Assembly: GCA_023525715.1 (NCBI GenBank)
Contig: JAKNSD010000063.1
Coordinates: 496,001-560,000, forward strand
Direction of reading: 5' to 3'
DNA length: 64,000 nt
From: Cichorium intybus
Lineage: Eukaryota; Streptophyta; Magnoliopsida; Asterales; Asteraceae
How positions within the stretch are numbered: the stretch's first letter is position 1; each line of letters starts with the position of its first letter. The notes beneath the pieces were generated by a model. The model worked only from the letters and a program-made list of their open reading frames with translations. It had not been told where the DNA came from and did not search any database. The position numbers and the translations under genes were made by a program. Shown piece by piece: positions 29,641-42,290 of the stretch.

Positions 29641-31149
29641 GAATTTGGATGCTAAGAAAGTAAGAAGGAAAATAAAATAAGTCAGAAAATTATGGCAAAT
29701 GGTAATAAAGAGGTAAAATGGTCATTTCACATGACCAACAAGGAAAATAATAGTAAAAGTAACCAATATAGTAAATTATATGACTTTATATAATTATGAT
29801 ACAAGTGCACAAAGTTCGAGGGTAAAATTAGGAAAATAATATGAGTATAATTTCATATAAAATGATAAAAAGGTATCAACGTTAGGACCTTGAAACCCTA
29901 CCATAGAGGCAAGATAAAGGAAAAGGGCAAAAATGTAATATTTAGGGGGGCATGAAAATGAAATAAGACAAAGTTCGGTTTAAATTAAGGAGTTCATATT
30001 AAGGAAGTACAACTTGCAAAGTTGGACAAAAACTCAGTGTAAAAACTTATTTGTAAATGGGACATTTCCTACGAGTCATGTTTGGATCTTAATAAGTCAA
30101 GATCCGGAGCTAATAAGTAGGAACTTTCTAATTGAAAGTTATAGTACACATGGTTGTGATAGCATAGGAAAAAGAATGAAGGAGGTTATGATCGTTTGAA
30201 AGTGGTTGATCCAAATGTTGATATGAGTGAACACCCATGCAATTGGTCTTATACTTCAAAATATAGAAACATTCAGCCAAAGGTTAGTAGGAGAGAGTTG
30301 TAGTACTCCTAATATATATTTTAGAACATCAAGTATTATTAAATTCAAATTTAAGATGGATGAACCTTCTAGCCAGATATGTTTAGAGCCTTATAAGTAG
30401 AAATCTAAAGGATTTCATAAGTAATTCAAAACATAAAAGTTGTAGATAATCGATTGAATATAATATGGAACAAGTCATTGATGATAATAAGTATAAGGTA
30501 ATAAAGAGGATGATAGACATTGAAACGACGGTGATAATGAAGGGTAATATATATCGTGGTTTATAACATTCGATAAGAAATAGAAAAAGAAAACCACTTA
30601 AGAGGATAGTGTAACTCAATTTGAAGAAAGATGTTTATTAAAAAAAAAAATTGTGGTAGTTCTTCAACTGATAAGCCAGTGAACTTTAACTAGGTAGGTT
30701 GGTAAAGGGTATATTTTTGTCAGGAAAATGTATGATAGTTGTTTTGGGTCATGTTTTGGTAATACCTATTTATTATATCATATGTACACTTGGTTTGTAA
30801 ACAAATGTGGGTGATGGACTTTTTTATACATTAGTTTAGACCTTGTTGAAGATGTTTGTATAATTGGACGTGTGGTGCATCTAAGTTAAATAACTAATGT
30901 AATTGTCATAGTTCATTGACATTTCCATGTATACAATATTGCTTTTTCTTTATATTGTCATTTTATTTTTTACCATACAAGTACGTCACATATACCTCAA
31001 TAAATATACTTTGATTGCTAAATACATTTCCATTATTAGTATATTTGTATACCTCATCACCATCATTTCAATATATATCATCATCTTTAACTCTTTCATA
31101 TATTTGGTTGCAGTTGCTTCATAAAGAATAACTGAGATCGTCTGATCAA
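29631..31149. other. Possible gypsy LTR start and AT-rich spacer
   Basis: 'TGTAACATTCAGAATTTGG' at about 29631 resembles the start of gypsy LTRs, but I found no other end. The rest is AT-rich with no supported gene. The small ORFs are too short and compositionally plain. Confidence 0.35.
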
Positions 31150-31515
31150 ATCTCAACCAAAATAATATAAAGGCAGAAGCCATTTTCTTTGGTTATTCCA
31201 CCAAGGAGTATTCTTTAGAGTTCTTAAACAATACACCAGAGTTATGGAAGAAATCTTTGATATCAACTTTGATTATTAATACGCCTACCGGGCAAAATAC
31301 AAGTATTGCTTCACTCATATAATGGAGAGTAATGAAGCTCCTTCAAGAAGCCATATTCATAAAATTGTTAACGATGTCGATATTGACTCTCTTTTAGGTG
31401 CTCTAGAGATGCTTATTGATTTTGAAGTCATTGTTATCTCCAAAGCTTCCCTTCTACAACTATTTGATGCCTCCGATCCAATTGTCTCCATAGGGACGAC
31501 TGTTGACGGACCTTC
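31150..31515 (+). pseudogene. Decayed Ty1-copia: integrase C-terminus and linker (left part)
   Basis: Frameshifted text shows FGYST, then FRVLKQYTRVMEEIFDINFD in another frame. This matches the copia integrase end (FLGYS...YRVFN...VEESINV-FDE). An acidic linker follows (DVDIDSLLGALEMLIDFEVI). Interrupted at 31516 by element B; the same element resumes at 39005. Confidence 0.75.
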
Positions 31516-32029
31516 TGTTGGATTAGGTGTCTAAGCCATGACTTTATATTTGTATTTATCTTGTTAATTGAAGCAAAGTCCATTTGGGTTGCCCTCCTAG
31601 CAGGTGGATTGATGTAGAAGTCAGTAGAGAGAAGAAAGATTGATTTATTAATTGTTTAATACATCAATAGAAATAAATAAATAGTTTATTAATATATTTA
31701 AGTGTTAATATATAAATTAGAAACTATAATAATTAATTAGAAATTAATCTGGAATTAATTAGATTTAATTTGAAGATTAATTTAATTAATTAAAAGTGCA
31801 GGGGCTGGTTCTGTAATTATTCAATAGTTGAATATTGATTGGCCAGTGGACAAGAGTGGAAGGTGGCGAGATTTGGTGGTGACACCACAAATCTCGAAAC
31901 CCTAATTAGGGTTTAATAAAGCCTTGTCCAATTGGCAAAAGGCTTGCCAAAGTTGGGCTCTAGGGTTTTAAGATGTGCCACCTGATACTATAAATAGGGA
32001 ACCCCTGGGGAACCCTAATCCTGCGCCAA

Positions 32030-32070
<41 letters not shown>

Positions 32071-32308
32071 GATACTCTTCTGACTTCTCTCCTCCATTTG
32101 CTTGGGTGTGACACCATTTGAGACAGGACACTTGTGCTGCTAAGCTTCTGGATCAAGAATCAAAGGTTGGTTCTTCTGATTTATACTTTAAAATTATTAT
32201 TGGCCTTCTAGGTATTGTTATATGTTCATTGATAGAAAAACTTAGATCTTTTATTAGGTTGCATGTGAACTTAGGTTTATTAGTTCATAGATTGCTTAAA
32301 ACCTTTCA
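31516..32308 (+). repeat. Element B 5' LTR
   Basis: TGTTGGATTAGG...AACCTTTCA. TATA box at 31989-31996, followed by a (CT)n/(TG)n stretch at 32031-32070 that is shorter in the 3' LTR. Confidence 0.95.
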
Positions 32309-33537
32309 GTGGTATCAGAGTCTTGGTTGTTTTTCTATGTGAATTGCTATAATTGATTTTTGGTCAAGGGGTTTTGCAAAATATTAACCCTTGGGAGGCC
32401 TAGATCGAAATTGGTGGCTAGGGTTATGAAAACCCTAGCCTCCACCCCCTTTTTGGCGAAAATTGCATATGCTAGGAAAGTAGGTTGTTATTTTTGGTAA
32501 TTGCAATCTTTTAAATAACTTGAACCCTTTATCCCTTGCATGCCTTTTTCGAAAATTAGGGTTTCTAGATAGGTAATTAATTTAATTAATTTGAAATGCC
32601 TATCTTTGATTTAATTAGTTTAATTAAATTGTTTAATTAAAGGACCAATTAAATCACTTAAAGATTTAATTTAAATTTTCGAAAAATATATATAAATTTG
32701 CGAAAATTCTTAGAAAATTAAATCTAAAATATTTTAATAAGATTAAAATATATCTTATATATTTATGATTAAAAGTTAATATTTATATGTAAGATAAAAC
32801 TAGTTAGTCTTACCGTTAGTAGGTCTCATTCACAAAACTGTCCTATAAAGAGGGTATAAGGCGACTGCCTATAAAATGGTAGTCTAATGGGTGTACACTC
32901 TCACCCACCGCTCTCCTGGTCAGTCAAGTGTCATTAGTCGAACGGGTTGATAGAACCGCTAAGCCTCTTAAAAGTATAATGCTATAATTGAAAGTACTAG
33001 AACTTTGAATAAAATCACAATCTAGTTACTTTAGGTCAAAATGTGAATTAGTTGCTAATCCATGAAGTTGCACATTGCGTTTTGTGAAAAATTGGTGGAG
33101 CGTGTGTGGTTAACCGGAACACCAATAGGGGTTCACAAAGAGTTGCAATGGGTTTCTCGATTTTACCATTATTGACGGAGCGTGTGTGGTTAACCGGCAC
33201 ATCAATTAGAGATGGTAATTGACTTCGAGAGTACCAAGCTAACTTGCATGGTTATTCACACCCGGTGTGTGATCCTCGGCATACCATTCACAAACAGTGG
33301 GGCACATCCGAGACTAAAACATGCTATTGAATAGTTCAATGTGTCTCAACAGATCTAGGAATTTCATAAGATGAAATTGATAAGTGTATTATCTACCTTA
33401 ATGACCATTATGTTGTAATTACGACATCCCTCTTCATACCATAGTTGGGGTATTTTGGGTCCTAGCCTTAATAAATAATATAATGGGTAATTATTTAAAA
33501 AGGATTAATTAAACTAATAAAATTTTGTTTATTGTAG

Positions 33538-34164
33538 ATGTCTGAATCAAGTGTCTATTCTCCTCCCTCTCCTCCCTCACCCATTTCTGAGAGCATCAGA
33601 ATGCACCTGCGAAATATGGAAAGGCCGACTGGCCTCAACTGTAAGGAATGGCTTCGTAATTGGAGACTGGTTCTCGTCATTGCTGGCAAGCTTCATCTCA
33701 CCGAGTATCCGATCCCGGTTCCACCGGAACAAGTCATCATAAAGAGTTCTTATGATAAGCACAACTTCTTAGTTGATGAATCTGAGAAGATTTGTGAACT
33801 CATGTTATTGGCCATTGACCCCGAGTTCCGCAAGGATTTTGAATCCTTGGGGCCATATGAGTTAATGCAGTCGGTTGAGGAAAGGTTCCAAAAACCGGTT
33901 GAAGAGGAACGACCTAGGATCTTCAAAAGACTTGCAGAGTGCAAGTTAAAAGAAGGAAGTAGCATTGATTCGCATGTTCTTCAGATTGAAGCGTACATAG
34001 GAGAATTGTACAAACTTGGTTATTCCATGAGTCAGGAGATGAGTGTGAACATTATACTCGCTTCGCTGACTAGTAAGTACGATCTGTTCATTCAGACGTA
34101 TAGAAAGGAAGACCAGAAAAAGGCCTTTATGGAAATGCGTCCACTGTTGACTTTATACGAGTAA
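33538..34164 (+). CDS. Gag-like protein of element B (208 aa)
   Basis: MSESSVYSPPSPPSPISESI..., collinear with the element A protein: 'PTGLNCKEWLRNWRLVLVIA', 'ERPRIFKRLAECKLKEGSSI' and 'YIGELYKLGYSMSQEMSVNI' in the capsid region. A TAA at 34162-34164 ends it about 20 codons before the basic tail seen in A. The basic stretch (VKRRSKKRSRSSGH) is still readable beyond the stop in the same frame, so the family protein was originally longer. The start codon follows TTTATTGTAG directly, a splice-acceptor-like context also seen in A and C. Confidence 0.82.
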   Translation: MSESSVYSPPSPPSPISESIRMHLRNMERPTGLNCKEWLRNWRLVLVIAGKLHLTEYPIPVPPEQVIIKSSYDKHNFLVDESEKICELMLLAIDPEFRKDFESLGPYELMQSVEERFQKPVEEERPRIFKRLAECKLKEGSSIDSHVLQIEAYIGELYKLGYSMSQEMSVNIILASLTSKYDLFIQTYRKEDQKKAFMEMRPLLTLYE

Positions 34165-34439
34165 CTCTTGGATAGGCATAGCTCCAATGGTCCAGCTACT
34201 TCTGGATTAAGTCCAGTGAAAAGACGCAGTAAGAAACGATCCAGATCGTCTGGACATTTCTCAAACTGGGAATCCATAGAATCGGATACAGTTGCGGAAA
34301 GATTGGAAGACGCTCCAAGGTCAAAGTCTTTTGAAAGCTCAGGTATATCTAAAAACCTCAAAACTCCTGTTCCTTAATTCCTTGATGCATAATGTGACAG
34401 TCACATTTTGGTTTGTATGCAGGGAATCAGTAAGGTACG

Positions 34440-37400
34440 GGACTCTGGCGTATATGAGCACATTTGGATTGGATTTCCGGCTCATGCAGTTTTGAAGTTT
34501 AGTTAGATATTAATAAAATCATGTTATTAGCTTATTAGATGCGTTTGACATTGTTTGTCATATAATACATTGTTCAAGGATTTTTGTCTTAATAAAATTG
34601 TCGATTTTTCTTTAAACACCTGTTGTTTGAAATTATCCTTGAAATGTTGTATGTATGTGTTGAATGCATGAATAGTAATAGCTTGAAGTTGATCCAAAGT
34701 GTTTGGATTCAGGAATTGTGTCCCTCATGATTGTTGATGTAAATGTCATAAGAATCAATTCAACCAAAGGTCCAATTGGACAGGACTTTGGAATCATTTG
34801 ACTTAAAGTCTCATGATGAATTGAGTTCTTAATGTGTCAAGAAATGAATCAACCAAAGATCCAGTTGGACAGGACTTTGGAATCAATTGTCTTAGAGTCA
34901 GATGATGATTAAGTTCTTTATAAAGCACATATGGCAAAAAAATGAATCACCCAAGATCTAGAGGATAGGATTTTGGAATCAGTTAACTTAGAGTCAACTG
35001 AAGATTGCAAGTCTTGATCAAAAGTAACAAATTCATGAATTTACATAGAGATGTAACAGATATTAAGATTAGGAGCAACGAACACATCAGTTACTGCGTA
35101 TTGCTTGAATCTTGGAATAGAACACAATTGTTTGTACTTCACGATATTTGTTATTCGGTATGACGAATATGGCTTCGCTTATCAGAATAAGCGATTGAAT
35201 TGAAACCTTGAACAGTTCAAGGACTTCAAATGAAGTACAAGATCCACAGAACCTAAGTAACAACATAAACTGAGAAAATGTTTCACAGTTCATTCTCTTC
35301 CAAGAACATTAACAGTTATAATGTGTCTTAGGGAAGATGATGGAGCATTGGTCGACACAGTTCGATCCTCGATGTATGAGATACATTATCAATTAGTTTC
35401 CGATAAATTGAATACTAAACCAGTCAGACCATATAAACCATATTCCGACCACATCCTAGACGAAGTAGGTTTTTGCAGACACTGTTTAAAATGTTAAGCT
35501 GGGATTGTCCCACTTGCACATAGAAAGTCCAGGGTCTTGTTGTGTTCGTCCGAACCTCATGACTAGCCTGAACCTGATCAGCAATGTCAACTCATTGGCT
35601 ATCTCGCTGTACCTGTAAAAGAAGAGATCTTTTAGAAAGAACTCATGTTCTAAGGAAACAGTGGGAGTTGGGACAGTCCTGAATGAGTTCAGGATTAGCC
35701 AAGTAAAAGAACCTTTAGTCACCACTAGGCTTGGAGCAGAAATCAAATTTCTGTTTTAAAACTGACATAACCTCCTCTTGACCAGTCATCATAAATAGTT
35801 ATGATCAGGGTGACATACCGATTGGTGGTAAAATACTATAGTTGGTACGGATTTACAATTCGACTACTTGGAAGCATTGGTGAGCCCGGTTGCTGCCAAT
35901 TAAGAGAACCTTAGGACGAGATACAGTCTATGTGATAGTTTGATTGGTTTTACACCTGGTCTAAAAACTAGTGGGAGTAATTGAATCATCAAAAGAAAGC
36001 AACATGGACAGAAATGTACCTTCAGAACATCTGGTTGAGTGAGACAATACTCAGAGTCAAGTAATTGATTCTGAGAGAAGCACTCTCAATAGAAGATGTA
36101 ATCTGAAAGGATTATGCATGGCACATTGTAAGTCGTTAGTGGAGCGCGTGTGTATCACCGGCACGCGTGTGTATCACCGGCACGCTAATAGGGACTTACA
36201 AAGAGTATGCCAATACAAAGGTACATGGGCCCGGGATTTCCCCACGGGCATCTCATAAGAAAGGATATTCAGATTCTCAAAATATTCCAAATGATTGGAT
36301 TTTGAGAAAGGGCTGAAAGATTTCCATTAAGATGTCAGAAAGGTTTGGATTCTCAAAATGTGCCAAAAGTTTTAGATTTTGTGAATAGTCCATAACCGTG
36401 TCAAAGCCAGTGGGAGTGTCGCTGTTATCTACTATCTTCATATGTGGATTTCTAGGAAACGTCTCCTTTCATTACAAAGTGTAATGACTTGGTGTTAAAA
36501 GACGGATCGCTATGGAAGACTTAATAAAGATACGACATACTTAAGTGGTTACAAACGTCTATAAGATAGATTGAAACTCTGCCAAGATGATCTTGATGAG
36601 ATTCAAGATGCATTGCCCCAAGAAAAGGAGTTTTCTGTCATTGCATAGTGTGATGATTTGGCACAAGAGGTATAAAGAAGGTGCAACATACTCACATAAT
36701 CCATAGATATCTATACAGATAGATGTTATCATCAGTATAGACCTAGCCATAGTAAGCATGATCTTGGTAAGATTCAAGATGCATGAGAAAGTCTCCGAAA
36801 GGAAATAGTTATTAAAAGTCATGACAATGGGATTATAAGTAATCCCAAGAATCCAAAAGAGTTTGGAATAGGACTAGATTGAATTCCACGAGCTTCTTGG
36901 ATCGATCAGAAGTGTCATGAACATGTTCTGTTGACTTAATGCTTATAGCATAGTGAGTCAGTTTCAGGATATGACCTGGCTGGGAATACTTAATGGGTTC
37001 TGTACATACGTGAGAAATCATTTGAAAATGATTGGGGTGAATATTAGTAATTTGAAAAGAGTTTCAAATAAGTGAAAGGACTTAATGGTTAAACAGTTTC
37101 GTTGGTATTCCGATGGAGTGCGTGTGGGTCACTGGCACATCGTAACACCTCGAAATAGTCTTAGGGTGCAGTCATGTGGACTAAAGATCCTAAGAACCAT
37201 AGAATGTCATAGTACACAGGATTGGAGATGTAAGTGAGAATGACAGTATATGACTAAATTGAGATATCATCGGTAGAATGTCCGATTGGATAAAGTGTAT
37301 CAATGTGAGACATTTGGATACATAAGAAGAGTGATAAGTCATATAGACATAGACACATAACATGAATTAAAAGTTTAAAAGGAATCCAGAAACCGATAAT

Positions 37401-38223
37401 AGTTTTATGAAGAATCGGACTTGGTGATTACCTCGTGGAGACTTGGTAATTAGGCAAGAGTAGCCACCAGTCAGATTTTATGTTTCATTTTGCATGTTTC
37501 ACTTCTCGAATAATTTTATTATTCAAAGGTCCACAGTCGCTCATACTTTTAGGAAGTAAGTATGAACGAAGACTGTCGTGAATTGGTTTGTAGATTGTCT
37601 AAGGAGTTAGACATTGCAGTAAGACTACTACAATGTTCACGAGTACTTAGAAATAGATATTTGAGTATTGGATAAACCCGCGCTCAATAGAGTGCTTCAT
37701 GGATTACATCACGAGCAATGTTGAGACGATAATATCTTATGATCTTGAAGCAGAGACATATGAGTTGAAATTTGCGAGTCGGTTGTGCATTGATAATGCG
37801 AAAACGCATCGGTAACTCGATGTTATAAAACGCATTGTTGTGTACGATTTCGATAAGTAAAAGACACAAGCATATGAGTCAAAGCTTATTCGTTCCTTGT
37901 CCCTGATAGGAAAACATATATCTGTAGGCCTCTCGATGATTTTGAAGTTGACTAAAATGCTGGCCAGCATGGACTAAATTGATGTGTTCAATTAAAAGTC
38001 TTAAAGTCATAAGCAGAATCGGAAATCAAGAAACAGAGTATCAGACAAAGATTGATCTCAATCCATGTCTCGTGTCTGAAAATATATTGTTAGACGGAGG
38101 ATCATATGATCACTTATCTATGGACAAAACTGACTGGGTCAGAGTTCGACAACAGTTTCTAGGAAGCTACAGGTTGTTAATTAATCTAAGGATGAAAGAA
38201 CAATTAAAGTCATAGACTTATCC
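34440..38223 (+). ncRNA. Conserved non-coding internal domain of element B
   Basis: Collinear with 14740-18474 of A. No pol motifs and no long ORF. Repeats near GGTCCAATTGGACAGGACTT (34767-34995), purine blocks AGTGGGAG at 35660, 35970 and 36409, and modules H3 and H4. In H3 the tip is internally duplicated (GCGTGTGTATCACCGGCAC twice, 36145-36183). Confidence 0.6.
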
Positions 38224-38234
38224 AAGTGGGAGAC

Positions 38235-39004
38235 TGTTGGATTAGGTATCTAAGCCATGACTTTATATTTGTATTTATCTTGTTAATTAAAGCAAAGTCC
38301 ATTTGGGTTGCCCTCATAGCAGGAGCATTGATGTAGAAGTCAGTAGAGAGAAAGGTTGATTTATTAATTGTTTAATAAATCAATAGAAATAAATAAATAT
38401 TTATTAATATATTTAAGTGTTAATATATAAATTAGAAACTATAATAATTAATTAGAAATTAATCTGTAATTAATTGGATTTAATTTGAAGATTAATTTAA
38501 TTAATTAAAAGTGCAGGGACTGGTTCTGTAATTATTCAATAGTTGAATATTGACTGGCCAGTGGAAAAGAGTGGAAGGTGGCGATATTTGGTGGTGACAC
38601 CACAAATCTCGAAACCCTAATTAGGGTTTAATAAAGCCTTGTCCAATTGGCAAAAGGCTTGCCAAAGTTGGGCTCTAGGGTTTTAAGTTGTGCCACCTGA
38701 TACTATAAATAGGGAACCCCTGGGGAATCCTAATCCTACGCCAACTCTCTCTCTCTCTCTCTCTGTGGATACTCTGCTGTCTTCTCTCCTCCATTGCTTG
38801 GGTGTAACACCATTTGAGACAGGACACTTGTGTTGCTAAGCTTCTGGATCAAGAATCAAAGGTTGATTCTTCTGATTTATACTTTAAAATTATTATTGGC
38901 CTTCTAGGTATTGTTATATGTTCATTGATAGAAAAACTTAGATATTTTATTAGGTTGCATGTGAACTTAGGTTTATTAGTTCATATGTTGCTTAAAACCT
39001 TTCA
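38235..39004 (+). repeat. Element B 3' LTR
   Basis: 770 bp, followed by the TSD CCTTC. TATA box at 38704-38711. Confidence 0.95.
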
Positions 39005-40135
39005 CCTTCCTCTCTAGTTGAGGGGGAAAGTAACTTTATAATTGTGACATCTTTTTAAGTGCCAAGTATTAGATGTAACCTTCGAGGGAGAGCAAGCGCA
39101 AGTTCCAACTTCAAGTGAGACTAGACAAAGAGATCAAAAATATTATCGACTCCTTAGAAAACTTCACTTATTCTGAATATAAAAGGAGTTTGTGGGATGC
39201 TCTACCATCTAAAGGAGCCAATAATAGAAGTTCATGATATTCAGGGGAAGCATGGAATTATACAAGTCTTAGTCTCCACTACATTAGTTGATCATTAAAC
39301 CCCAAGACTACATATTTAGACTCGAGATCATCTGCCTAACCAAGTTATTAGAATCCTAATAAAGGAGTTCAAACCTTATCTGCCTTCGAAGTTTAAGATG
39401 AATGTCATAATGCATCCTTCATTTTGGTTATTGAGCCAAATACTATAAACAAGGTTTAGGAACACTCGGACTAGACTATTGTTATGCAAGAGGAGTTAGA
39501 AGAGTTTGAAAGGATAAAGTGTAAAGTTTGGTACAAGGGCCACTCTTTTGTTGGGACATGATGAGATTTTAGGAATTAAGTAGATGATTACAAGGTAGTT
39601 ATACGAAATATAGCTCGACTGGTTACAAAAGGCTAGAGTCAATTTAAAGGTATACACTATAAAGTGACCTTCGCTCTACTTCCAAGGCTTATGGTCATAC
39701 ATATTGTTCTTTTGTATGTGGCGTACATTAATATTAGCGTTTATCAAATAGACGTGAAAAGTGCTTTCCTCAATGGTGAACCGAAATAAGAGGTATATGT
39801 ATAAAAGCCTCTTAGGTTCGAAATTCTACGATTTCTAAATTATCATTACAAGTTGTATAAGGTTGTATTGATTAAAAATATTTGAGGTATTGCTATGAAA
39901 ACTTAGCCAAGTTACTTGAAGGGCCTGGATTCACACAAGGAGTTGTTGGTCCCACCCTCTTTCGAAGATCGAACAGTGAGCACCAGGTGCTCGTACAAAT
40001 CTATGTTGACAACATTATTTATGGGATTACAAACGAACTATGTTAGTTGACTTCACAAGATTCATGATTAGAAAATTTAAAATGAGCCTGAATCGTCCAA
40101 TCAATTTCTTATTGGGTCTTTAAGTAAAATAGGTG
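39005..40135 (+). pseudogene. Decayed Ty1-copia: reverse transcriptase (right part)
   Basis: Continues the element split by B. Readable blocks: MQEELEEFERIKCKVW (about 39484), ARLVTKG, VYQIDVKSAFLNGEPK (about 39746; canonical copia IDVKSAFLNG), VDNIIYGITNE in the position of the YVDDIIFGSTN catalytic block with one catalytic Asp changed, and KFKMSLNRPINFLLGL (about 40078). Several stops and frameshifts are present. It ends abruptly at about 40135, where Harbinger sequence starts. Confidence 0.85.
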
Positions 40136-41090
40136 GAAATCTGTATTTTTCTTGCCATTCCACATCCTTCCCTTTTTGTTCTTGCACTGCCTTGAAAAAT
40201 TTTCATTTATCATCTTATGGATATTGGTACGTTCTGAAAAATGTAGCATACTCGAGATATATCTCATTAATAATGTAATACCCATGTTTGTATTGATTTA
40301 TATTCACTACAAACGGCTAGTCAGATGCTTTTCCTGTTAGAATATCATTGAATATCGATAACGTATTAAGAACAACTATGTCATTGTTTGACCCGACAAC
40401 ACCAAAGTATGCATGCCAAAAGCATAGATCTTGTTATGCCACTTCTCCTAGTCACATTGACAGGACTCCATCATCACTTCGCATGAATTGACCTCACCAT
40501 GCATTTGAACAATTTTCTCAATCTCAATACATACAATCAAGGCTTCCAAGCATTCATAGGAAACTATGTGTTTCTTTATATGCCACAAATAATTGTTCAA
40601 CATCATTTTCTTAGGTTTCTTTAAATATATTTTTCTGTATAGCTTGATAGTATATTCAACAAAAAAATGCGTACATTCTTGTGCTATTTTCTAAGAAATT
40701 TTCAAAATTTCATCTATTGCATCAACGGTACTGCCATATGCTAAAAGCCAAACTATAGTCATACACTTTTTATAAGTACTAAAACCCCGTCTACCTCTAG
40801 CATCCGATCTCAATTGCAAGAAATCGTAATTTTCTTTCAAATTATCACGTAGAAATAGTTGTTTACCCAAATAGAGTCATGTTTAAATGACTTATGGTCG
40901 TACAAGCAATCATTGACAAAGTAATCACATATTTTGTGTACAGCTACACGGTCTCTGTTATTACAACTCTAGTCCTTTTGATGACATCCAAACTTTCAGC
41001 CTCTTGATCGAAAATTGTGCCTACCACTTGAATAAATATGTTGAAAACCATCTCATCATCAGATGAATATGAAGAAGAAGAAAATACCAT
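40136..41090 (-). pseudogene. PIF/Harbinger (HARBI1-like) transposase pseudogene
   Basis: On the minus strand a start at 41090 reads MVFSSSSYSSDDEMVFNIF. Frameshifts separate blocks that follow the family order: LHKICDYFVNDCLYD, LQLRSDARGRRGFSTYKKCM, WLLAYGSTVDAIDEILKIS, AYFGVVGSNNDIVVLNTLSI (second catalytic Asp region, about 40390), GYYIINEIYLEYATF (about 40270) and KFFKAVQEQKGKDVEW (about 40170; third catalytic acidic region, E-R normally follows). Many stops, so inactive. I could not find its terminal inverted repeats. Confidence 0.85.
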
Positions 41091-42290
41091 CTTTCAAGTG
41101 TTTTGTAGAATGTTTACGAGAATAAAAGTAAGAAATGTTTGTTTGAAAATTATAAAAAATGTATGGTATTTATAATGTTAAATTTGAAAAGGAAAAAAAA
41201 GTAAAACTATATGGACATATACTTAGTGAGACATGCATATTTGACATTTCAAATACATAAACATATTGATTGTGATTTTCCTATCACACGCCAAATGTGC
41301 ATATCACGATCCATATATAACCATAGGAGAAGGTTGTACCAAGTTTGGCTATTTCAACATTAAAATCACTCGAACCAAGCTTCGGAATTACCATGGTTCT
41401 ACCTTTGCGAGAAGGTTTAGTTGATTCCCCTACCCAAAATTGATCGTATCAATGAATTTGTGTATATGAAATTCTGAGCGTTTCTACATAGCGATTAAAT
41501 CACGTTTTCCTTGAATAAACCAAGTTGATTGTTGCCAAACCGGAGTGTGGGATCGTTGAAAAATGGCCTTAATCCCACATTTGGTTGTAAAAATTATATT
41601 TTCAAGAAATCATGTAAGTCCTTTTACTGGAAGATTAAGGAAAAAAAGCGAATGATAATAATTCCAAACTCATTTGAATTTGTAAGTAACCTGGAAATAG
41701 GAAGTTATGGGGTATAACACAAGTTTCACCAAAAAGCAGAGAAATTTTAGGATATCATGTTGCTTAAAGGATTGAATCATGTTGCTTGAATCGACCATAT
41801 TATTTGCAGGTTTTGTTTGCTAATTATGAACGCAAACTCGTTGTTGTAGTCGTGAATGGGTTCCGTAGAAATGTTGCTAATTAATGACGCAATACGATTT
41901 TAGGATATCTATTGCAACTGAACAAATAATCTTTTGAGAGATCTTTGTATGTAATTTAAAATTGTAACAATTTCCAAAATTCAGATAGTTATTAATGGTT
42001 AAAATTTAACTTTGGCTCAGATTAAATAACTTGGAAATAAACACCTTTTTATGCTGTTAGAAACTTTGTTAAAGTTATTCGTCAAATTATGTAAAACTCG
42101 TATTCTTTTAATATGTGCCGAATATAAGATTTGGACTATGATTTGTAAGTAAACTTTGAAAGATTTGCCGAGTTGTTGACGTAAAGTAGTAATTACTAGA
42201 AAAATTATCGTTTCTTTATTGCTCCATAAATTATTAAATGCTTTTGGAAATTGTATAAATCGTAAAATTTCTTAGACAAAACTTCATAAA
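41091..42290. other. Intergenic AT-rich spacer
   Basis: The right flank of the Harbinger relic, then ordinary AT-rich DNA. No gene is supported. Confidence 0.45.

Larger units (their letters stand above)
31516..39004 (+). mobile_element. Element B: second gag-only copia-like LTR element, complete
   Basis: 7,489 bp. LTRs at 31516-32308 and 38235-39004, TSD CCTTC at 31511-31515 and 39005-39009, PBS TGGTATCAGAGT at 32310 and PPT AAGTGGGAGAC at 38224. Same layout as A: structured leader (hairpin GACTGCC/GGTAGTC at 32863-32884; H1 33073-33150; H2 33154-33231), gag, then non-coding domain with TTCAAGGAT/ATCCTTGAA (34573-34643), TCGCTTAT/ATAAGCGA (35175-35194), H3 36126-36201 and H4 37097-37155. 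The LTRs differ clearly more than those of A (a few percent by eye), so it is older. It sits inside a decayed copia element. Confidence 0.95.

Noticed and set aside
31322..31534. Independent 70-aa gene before element B
   Set aside because: It is the acidic linker of a copia polyprotein, and its end runs into the LTR of B.
40152..40340. Plus-strand 62-aa ORF
   Set aside because: It is antisense to the Harbinger transposase relic, whose conserved text reads on the minus strand.
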